Assembly: GCF_902686445.1 (NCBI RefSeq)
Contig: NW_025920105.1
Location: 3,262,979 to 3,326,978 of the forward strand
DNA from: Sciurus carolinensis
Taxonomy: Eukaryota; Chordata; Mammalia; Rodentia; Sciuridae
DNA length: 64,000 nt
Reading direction: 5' to 3'
Shown here: one piece after another, positions 56,312 to 64,000 of the stretch
How positions within the stretch are numbered: the stretch's first letter is position 1
Layout: every line of letters begins with the position of its first letter
Notes under the pieces: model-generated
Told to the model about the DNA's origin: nothing
The model's input: the letters and a program-made list of their open reading frames with translations, nothing else
Database searches by the model: none
Program-made: the position numbers and the translations under genes

Positions 56312-57165
56312 AACTCAACCATTAAATGGACAAAGGAATTTAGAAGGCATTTCACAGAAGAAACACAAATTGTCAATAAATATATGAAAAAATTTTCAAT
56401 ATCTCTAACATTTAAAGAAATGCAAATCAAAAGTACAATGACATTACCTCCCACTCCAGTCAGAAAGGTAAATATTAAGAATACAGGTAATAATGTTGGT
56501 GAGAATGTGTGGGATAATGCTCACTCATATATTGCTGGTGGTACTCCAAATTGGTGCAACCATTCTGGAAATCAGCATGGAAATTCCTCAAAACCTTGGA
56601 ATACAGTGACCATTTGACTGTTATCCCACTCCTCAGTATATATACAAAGGATTTAAAATTAGTATACTAGAGTGATGCAGCCATGTAAATTCTTATAGGA
56701 GCTCACTTTGAAGAGCACAGCTATGGAACCACACTATGTGCCCCTCAACAGATGAATGGATAAAGAAAATGTGGTACACATATACAATAAAATATTACTC
56801 TGGCATAAAGAAGAATGAAATTATGGCATTTGCCAGTAAATGGGTGGAATTAGAGATTATCATGCTAAGTGAAACATGCCAGTCTCAAAAAAACAAGGGT
56901 CAAATATTCTCTCTGATATGGGGTTGCTAACACATAATAAATGGTGGGAATGGAATAACAAATTTATTTTATTAGACAAAGGGGAATGAAGATAAGAAAG
57001 TGGCATGGGGATAGGACATGCAAATGAATTGGACAAGTGAACTTCCACATCATGTTCAACCACAAGAATGAGATCCTAATTAAAATAAGATATATTCCAT
57101 GCATCTATAACATCTCAAAATGTAGTGTGTATGCATATATGTATATGTACACACACAAATATCTC

Positions 57166-57251
57166 ACATTTTTTTTATCCATTCATCTGTTGAAGGACAT
57201 CTATGTTGGTTCCATAGATTAGCAATTGTGAATTGAGTTGTTATAAACATT
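57166..57251 (-). mobile_element. Old LINE-1 fragment, left of the nested L1
   Basis: TTTTTTATCCATTCATCTGT to TTATAAACATT matches the reverse complement of the L1 ORF2 3' region seen again at 57675-57760. It continues at 63413 after the full-length L1 that split it. TGTTATAAACATT at 57239-57251 is the left copy of the target duplication. Confidence 0.8.
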
Positions 57252-57599
57252 TTTTATAAAATTATTCATTTATCAAAATTAGATGGATAGATTCAAGTTT
57301 TTTAAATTTATTTTATTGTCATGAATGGGATACATATTGTTCTCTTTACATGAAGTAAAGGTATACCATTTGTGTAGTCAAACATTTACATAGGGTAAAA
57401 GTGTTTCCTTCATTCTGTTGTTTTATTTTGCCTTCTCCCCAAAACCTTCCCACCCCTCTTTTTCCTCCATTGAGTCCCTCCTTTCTCCATTCTTGCCCCT
57501 CTCCCACCCCCCAATATGTGTCATCATCCACTTATCAGTGAGATCATTCAACCTTTGTTTTTTTGAGATTGGCTTATCTCACTTGGCATATTCTCCAAT

Positions 57600-60500
57600 T
57601 TCACCCATTTGCCGGCAAATGCCATAATTTTATTATTCATTTTGGCCAACTAATATTCCATTGTATATGTATACCACAGTTTCTTTATCCATTCATCAGT
57701 TGATGGGCATCTAGGTTGGTTCCACAACCAGGCTATTGTGAATTGAGCAGCAATGAACATTGATGTGGCTGCACCTCTGTAGTATGTTGATTTTAAGTCC
57801 TTTGGATATAAACCAAGGAGTGGGATAGCTGGGTCAAATATTGGTTCCATTCCAAAATTTCAAAGAAAATTCCACACTGCTTTCCAGACTGGCTGCACTA
57901 ATTTGCAGCCCCACCAGCAATGTATGAGTATACCCTTTTCCCACATCTTTGTCAACACCTCTTGTTGCTTGTATTCTTGAAAATCACCATTCTAGTTGGG
58001 GTGAGAAGGAATCTTAGTGTAGTTTTGATTTGCATTTCTCTGATTACTAGAGATGTTGACCCCTTTTATTTATATATCTGTTGATTGTTTGTAGATCTTC
58101 TTCTGTAAAGTGTCTGTTCATATCCTTAGCCCATTTGTTGATTGGGTTATTTGTATTCTTGGGGTAGAGTTTTTTGAGTTCCTTAAATATTCTGGAAATT
58201 AGTGCTCTATCTGAAGTATGAGTGGCAAAGATTTTCTCCCACTCTGTAAGCTCTCTCTTCACATTGCTGTTAGTTTCCTTTGCTGAGAGGAAGTTTTTAC
58301 TTTGAATCTATCCCAGTTATTGATTCTTGCTTTTACTTTTTGTGCTACGGGAGTCCTGTTAAGGAAGTCTGATTCTAGGCACCATGTTGAAGATTTGGAC
58401 CTACTTTTTCTTCTATAAGATGCAGGGTCTCTGTTCTCATTCCAAGGTCCTTGATCTACTTTGAGTTGAGTTTTGTGCAGGGTGAGAGACAGGGGTTTAC
58501 TTTCATTCTGTTGCATATGGATGTCAAAGAACCCTTTGTTGAAAAGGCTATCTTTTCTTCATTGCATATTTTTGGCACCTTTGTCTAGTATGAGAAAATT
58601 GTATTCATTTGCATTTGTGTCCATGTCCTCTATTATGTAATATTGATCTACCTGTTTATTTTGGTACCAATACCATGCCATTTTTGTTACTATTGCTTTG
58701 TAGTATAGTTGAAGTTCTGGTATTTTGATACCCCCGGTTCACTTTTCCTGCTAAGGATTGCTTCAGCTATTCTGGGTTTCTTATTCTTCCAGATGAATTT
58801 CATGATTTCTTGCTCTATTTCTGTAAGATATGTCACTGGGATTTTAATTGGAAATGCATTGAATCTGTGAAGCACTTTTGATAGTAGGCCATTTTGACAA
58901 TATTAATTCTGCCTATCCAAGAACATGGGAGATTTTTCCATCTTCTAAGGTTTTCTTTCTTTCCTTAGTGTTCTGTAGTTCTCATTGTAGAGGTCTTCCA
59001 TGTCTTTTGTTAAACTGATTCCCAAGTATTTTATTTTATTTTTTGTGGCTATTGTGAATGGGATAGTTTTCCTAATTTCTCTTTCTGAAGATTCTTCACT
59101 CATGTATTAAAATGCATTATATTTCTGAACATTGATCTTATATCCTGCTACTTTACTGAATTCACTTATGAGTTCTAAAAGTTTTCTGGTTGAATTTCCT
59201 GGTTCCTGTAGATATATAATCATGTCATCAGCAAATAGGAATATTTTGAGTTCTTCTTTTCCTATTCATATCCCTTTAATTTCTTTGGTCTGTCTCATTA
59301 CTCTGGCTAGAGTTTCAAGGACAATGCTGAATAGAAGTGGTGAAAGAGGGCATCTCTGCCTTGTTCCAGTTTTTTGGGGGGAATGCTTTCAGTTTTTCAC
59401 CATTTAGAATGATATTGGCCATGGACTTAGCATAGATGGCCTTTACAATGTTAAGGAATATTCCCACTATCCCTATTTTTCTAGTGTTTTGAGAATCAAG
59501 TTATACTGTATTATATCAAATGATTTTTCTGCATCTATCAAAATAATCATGTGATTCTTGACATTAAGTCTGTTGATATGGTGAATTAAATTTATTGATT
59601 TCTGGATGTTGAACCAACCTTGTATCCCTGGGATAAAACCCACTTGATCATGGTGCACTATATTTTTAATATGTTTTTGTATGTGATTTGCTAAAATATT
59701 GTTTAGAATTTTTGTGTCATTGTTAATTAAAGATATTGGTCTAAAATTTTCTTTCCTCAATGTGTTTCTCTCTGGTTTAGGTATCAGGGTGATATTGGTT
59801 TCACAGAATGAGTTTGGGAGCATTCCCTCCTCTATTTCATGTAATTCTTTGAGAAGTATTGGAGTGAGTTCTTCTTTAAAGGTTTTGTAGATCATGGCTG
59901 AAAACCATCTGGTCCTGGAATATTCTTTCTTGGTAAGCTTTTGATAACTTTTATTTCATTACTTGAAATTGATCTATTCAAATTATGTATGTCCCCATGA
60001 TCCAGTTTAGGTAATTCATATGTCTCTAGAAGCCTGCTAATGTCTTCAAGATTTTCTATCTTGGTGGAGTATAGATTTTTTATATAGCTTCTAATTATGG
60101 TTTGTATTTCAATCATATCTGTTGTGATATTTTGTTTATTTCAAACTTTAGTAATTTGATTTTCTCTCTCCTTCTCTTTGTTAGTATGGATAAGGGTTTA
60201 TCAATTTTGTTTATTTTTTCAAAGAACCAACCATTTATTTTGTCAATTTTTTTCAATTGTTTCTTTTGTTTCAATTTTGTTGATTTCAGCTCTGATTTTA
60301 ACTATTTGCTGTCTTCTACTACTTTTGGTGTTGCTCTGTTCATCATTTTCTAGGACTTTGAGGTGTAGTGTTAGGTCATTTATTTGTTGATTTTTTCTTC
60401 TATTATTGAATGTGCTCAATGAATTTAATTTTTCCTCTAAGTACTGCTTTGTAGTGTCCCAGAGATTTTAATATGATTTTTCTTTATTCTTATTTACCTG

Positions 60501-61300
60501 GAAGAAATTTTTTATTTCCCTCCTTATGTCTTCTCTTATCCATTCATCATACAATAGCATATTACTTAATCTCCAGGTTTTGGAGTAGTTTCTAGATTTT
60601 TCTCTGTCATTAATTTTTAATTTCAGTCCATTATGATCTGATAGAATACAAGGTAGTATCTCTATCTTCATGTATTTGCTAACATTAGCTTTGTGGCATA
60701 CAATATAGTCTATTTTAGAGAAGGATCCATGTACTGCTGAGAAGAAAGAGAATTCTTAATTTGTTGGATGGTATATTCTATAAATGTCTGTTAAGTCTAA
60801 ATCATCATTTATGTTACTGAGATCTATGTTTTCTTTGTTTAATTTTTGTTTGGAAGATCAGTCCAGTGGTGATAGCAGTGTGTTAGAATCACCTAGTATT
60901 ATTGTGTTGTGTTCTGTTTGATTTCTGGAATTCAGAAGGGTTTGTTTGATGTACATGGATGATTCACTGTTTGGAGCATAGATATTTATGATTGTTATGT
61001 CTTGCTGATTTATGTTTCCCTTAAGCAGTATGAAATGTCCTTCTTTATTCTTTCTGACTAACTTTGGCATGAAGTCCACATTATCTGATATGAGGATGGA
61101 TACTCCAGCTTTTCTGCTGTGTCCATGTGCATGGTATGTTTTTTTCCATTCTTTCACCTTTAGTCTGTGGGAATCTCTTTCTATGGATGAGTCTCTTGCA
61201 TGCAGCAAATTTTTGGATCTTTCTTTTTAATCCAATCTGCCAGACTATGTCTTTTGATTGATGAGTTCAGGCCATTAACATGCAGGGTTATTATTGAGAT
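57600..61300 (-). pseudogene. LINE-1 ORF2 (endonuclease-reverse transcriptase), broken
   Basis: The endonuclease starts near 61300 (VNGLNSSIKRH, then MQETH with a stop nearby) and continues open at 61208-60858. It has AGVSILISD and an ending GDSNT, where an Asn-containing motif with Phe is usual. Reverse transcriptase is open at 59895-59473, with NFRPISLIN and [10 protein letters not shown]. The catalytic FADD is at 59235-59224. C-terminal pieces lie at 58516-58047 and 57850-57650 (WIKKLWYTYT). At least eight breaks are visible. In an intact L1 the protein nicks target DNA and reverse-transcribes L1 RNA. Confidence 0.82.
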
Positions 61301-61344
61301 ATGATTTGTATTCCTGATCATTTGGCTTTTTTTTTTTTTTGACA

Positions 61345-62392
61345 GGACTTGGTTTCTCTTTTATTTGGCTGGTCCTTTATGATAGTTCCTCCCTTTGCTG
61401 ATATCATCATTGTTTTTTATCTCTTCCTCATGGAATACTTTGCTCAGAATGTTCTGTAATGACAGCTTTCTTTTTATAAATTATTTTAGTTTTTGTTTAT
61501 CATGGAAAGATTTTATTTCATCATCAAATCTGAAGGTAAGTTTAGCTGGGTATTGGATTCTTGGTTGGCATCCATTTTCTTTCAGGGCTTGAAAAATGTT
61601 CTTCCAGGCCCTTCAGCTTTTAGGATCTGGAATAAAAAATCTGCTGATATCTGTGTTGATTTCCCCCTGAATGTAATTTGGTTCTTTTCTCTCATAGCCT
61701 TTAAAATTCTGTCTTTATTTTGTATGTTAGGTATTTTCATTTTAAGGTGCCTTGGTGTGGGTCTGTTGTAATTTTGTATATTTGGAGTCCTATAAGCCTC
61801 TCGTACTTGATTTTCCATTTCATTCTTCAGATTTGGGAAATTTTCTGATATTATTTCATTGAACAGATTATTAATTCTTTTGGTTTGTTTCTCTGTGCCT
61901 TCCTCAATCCCAATCATTCTTAAATTTGGTCTTTTCATGATATCCCATAATTCTTGGAGTTTCTGTTCATGATTTCTTACCATCTTCTATGTTTGTCAAA
62001 TTTGTTTTCCAGATTAAATATTTTGTCTTCAATATCTGAGGTTCTGTCATCCAGATGTTCTATCCTATTGGGTATGCTTTCTATGGAGTTTTTAATTTGG
62101 TTTATTGTTTCCTTCATTTCACGGATTTCTGTTTGTTTGTTTGTTTTTTCAGTACCTCTAACTCTTTATTTAAATGATATTTTGCTTCCTGTATTTGCTC
62201 TTTTAACTGTTGATTGGTGTGATCATTCAAAACCTGCATTTGCTCTTTCATCTCATGGTTTGCTGTCCTGATTGTTTTAATTATGTACATTCTGAACTCC
62301 CTTTCTGACATTTATTCTGCCATGCTGTCATTGGATTTTATTGATATAGCATCTAGGATTGTTTGGGACATTTTCTTCCCTTGTTTTCTCAT
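61345..62392 (-). pseudogene. LINE-1 ORF1 (RNA-binding protein), broken
   Basis: ATG at 62392-62390 opens MRKQGKKMSQ and meets TAA at 62314-62312 after about 26 codons. The next ATG, in frame, opens a coiled-coil-like stretch rich in Glu, Gln and Lys (62311-62114). The RNA-binding core is open at 61983-61582, with IGIEEG and ENFPNL. A last piece to about 61345 contains ILYPAKL and NNDDISKG. In intact L1s this protein trimerises on L1 RNA. Confidence 0.75.
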
Positions 62393-63412
62393 ATTTGTCA
62401 GGTATCAGTAAAATACTGAGATATTGCAGATTTCCTCTATTGACTTTTATTATCTCTGTAGACTCCCAGTAACTCACCTCCTAGTCTTTAGTAGCCTGAA
62501 GTGTTGGAGGAACTTGATAATGCAGTGCTCCACAAGAAAGCTGCCCCTTTAGGGGTGGTGGCCTTCAGGTTGGGTATATTCCCCTCTGTTGGGCAGAGGT
62601 TCCTCCACTTTTTGACTGATGGTTAGCTAAAGGGGAACTAGATTGTGTCCTGAGGCAAGACGGTTTGGGGCTGTGTCTCTGGATCTACCACCCTGGTGGG
62701 AAACACTCGCCTGGCAGGAAATACTTACCTCATGGGGACATCTCACTGTTCAGTTCCCCTCCTAGAGGTTCCCCTCAATCCAGAACTACTGCCTGGTCTG
62801 GGGGTACCTTGTCTGCAATGTTCCCAGGGGCTGGACCTACTTCCTGGGCCAGGGAACCTCCCCCTTTGCAGAAGTGTCTTGCTGAGTGACACCTCCTCTG
62901 AGAAGCTGCCTGCAGTCCTGGAACTTTTGCTCTGCCCCTAAGTGTCTCTCTGTGCATCTCCCCCTCCATGAAGCTGCCTAGGGACCCTGGGCTATTGCTC
63001 CATGTCCAAGCATCTGGCTAGGCAGCTCCTCCCCCAGGCAGCCACCTAGGGATCTGGGGCCATTGCTCCACATCCAAGAGTCTGACTGGGTGGCTCCTCC
63101 TTTGGGTAGATGCCTAGGGACCTGGAGCTTTTGCTCTGCACCTGAGTGTCTTGCTGGGTGACTTTCCTCTACAATGCTCCCAATTGTCCAAGTTCACTGC
63201 TCCTGCGGGGGATCTTATTGTGCAACTCTACTTCAAGAATTTCCCCATGATCCAGGACTAACACCCCACCTGGGGCACCTCCCCAATATGAGAGACTCAC
63301 CTGGTGGCTCTGAGTTAATTCTCAGTCTCTCAGTACCTCATCTTCTTGAATCCTGAGTCCTGAAGTGACATGAAATGCAGTCACTCTCTAGTCCACCACC
63401 TTGTCCTCCTCC
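62393..63412 (-). promoter_or_regulatory. LINE-1 5' UTR with about 70-bp tandem monomers
   Basis: This is the GC-richest part of the right half of the window. Between about 62870 and 63165 a unit of 66-70 bp repeats four to five times. The landmark TTGCTC (plus strand) lies near 62927, 62994, 63064 and 63130, each followed by a CC(A)AG(T/C)(G/A)TCT segment and a CTCCTC segment. Mouse L1 promoters are also monomer-based but with longer units. Promoter activity is inferred. Confidence 0.7.
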
Positions 63413-63796
63413 TGTTATAAACATTAATATGGATGTGTCACTGCTGTACATTGATTTTAAGCCCTTTTGATATAAATCAAGGAGTGGGATAACTGGTTCA
63501 ATTCTAAGTTTCTGAAAAATCTCAATACTACTTTCCATATTGGGTTATAGCAATTTGCATTCCTATCAGCAATAAATGAGTGTACCTTTTCCCCCCACAT
63601 CATCACCAACATTTATTATTGCTTGTATTATTGATAATTGCCATTCTGATTGGAGTGAGATGAAATCTTAGTTTTTTGATTTGCTTTTCTCTAATTGCTA
63701 GAGATGTTGAATATTTTTCATGTATTTTTTGAGCAATTGTACATCTTTTTCTGAGATGTCTGTTCAGTTCCTTAGCCCATTTATTGATTGGATTAT

Positions 63797-63828
<32 letters not shown>

Positions 63829-64000
63829 ATGCACTAAGTTTTTTGAGTTCTTTATATATCCTAGAAATTGATGCTTTATCTGAGATACATGTGGTAAAGA
63901 TTTTCCTCCAGTCTGTGGGCTTTCACTTCACATTACTGGATTTTGTCTTATGCTGAAAAGAAGCTTTTTAGTTCAAGTCCAACCCATCTATTGATTCTTG
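63413..64000 (-). mobile_element. Old LINE-1 fragment, right of the nested L1, runs off window
   Basis: It resumes with TGTTATAAACATT and continues as antisense ORF2 (for example the antisense of NNPINKWAKELNRH near 63770). It parallels the full-length L1 from about 57745 to 58330, but with more changes. The right window edge cuts it. Confidence 0.82.
63799..63827. repeat. (GT)n microsatellite inside L1 ORF2
   Basis: About 14 GT units. They are antisense within the old L1 and at the same ORF2 point as the CA run at 56243. Confidence 0.95.

Larger units (their letters stand above)
53085..57165 (+). mobile_element. Old LINE-1, ORF2 and 3' end, plus strand
   Basis: In order: an endonuclease-like region (53090-53700, with a readable LISDRVDFKSKL and a GDFN-like WVILI block); reverse transcriptase (about 54500-55300, with DQVSFMPG-like and MQGW segments); a degraded catalytic box near 55225 (FTND); and the C-terminal WIKKMWYTYT block at 56760. 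A 3' UTR-like stretch runs to about 57160. There are many stops and shifts. The copy is interrupted by an ID SINE and holds a CA microsatellite. The upstream limit is uncertain. Confidence 0.75.
57252..63412 (-). mobile_element. Full-length LINE-1, disabled, nested in an older L1
   Basis: A 6.16-kb element flanked by the perfect 13-bp direct repeat TGTTATAAACATT (57239-57251 and 63413-63425), so its ends are well fixed. On the minus strand: a GC-rich 5' UTR (63412-62393), ORF1, a short spacer with a long A run, ORF2, a 3' UTR with a G/A-rich tract (about 57530-57440) and an A-rich end. Both ORFs carry stops and frameshifts, so it cannot move by itself. Confidence 0.85.

Noticed and set aside
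56094..56454. Cys-Val-rich minus-strand frames
   Set aside because: They arise from the CA microsatellite read on the other strand.

Overview
This is a mammalian, non-genic window that is almost entirely repeats and endogenous retroviruses (ERVs). I find no host gene or exon. The SINEs point to a rodent, most likely the squirrel family. There are tRNA-Ala-type ID elements, some with an A-rich 3' extension ending in 'aataaaggt', and B1-like left halves fused to an ID-type right half (a chimera known from squirrels). The species call is an inference.

Left third (1-16020): a tandem array with a higher-order unit of about 3.12 kb, built from diverged subrepeats of about 0.54 kb. Later insertions interrupt it: a solo LTR with a 4-bp target duplication (3264-3859), an ID SINE (6410-6504), an LTR-like fragment at a rearranged point (7620-7918) and a betaretrovirus-like IAP-type provirus (9309-15811). 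That provirus has a tRNA-Phe primer site, a repeat-rich leader, a gutted gag, an open dUTPase-protease-G-patch frame, an open reverse transcriptase-RNase H-integrase frame, a broken env and a constitutive-transport-element-like RNA motif. Its single LTR is split: the 3' part lies at the left end and the 5' part at the right end.

16021-24451 is a decayed gammaretrovirus-like (class I) ERV on the minus strand, in the order LTR, env, pol, gag, leader from left to right. It runs into a 100-N assembly gap (24452-24551), so its 5' LTR and the far edge of the satellite are not visible.

Middle (24552-53080): AT-rich intergenic DNA with scattered SINEs, a solo LTR (29951-30433) and a second, older betaretrovirus-like ERV with both LTRs (32711-39092). 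This ERV has lost nucleocapsid, dUTPase and protease, and its pol and env are broken. It carries the same type of transport element and also has short repeats in its leader. A cluster of squirrel-type composite SINEs lies at 40.7-44.2 kb.

Right end (53085-64000): nested LINE-1s. An old plus-strand L1 is followed by an old minus-strand L1. A full-length but disabled minus-strand L1 (57252-63412) split the latter, flanked by a 13-bp target duplication and retaining a 5'UTR with about 70-bp monomers.

The features most worth a second look are the uncharacterised macrosatellite, the permuted-LTR provirus, the repeated stem-loops in the ERV leaders and the paired transport elements.
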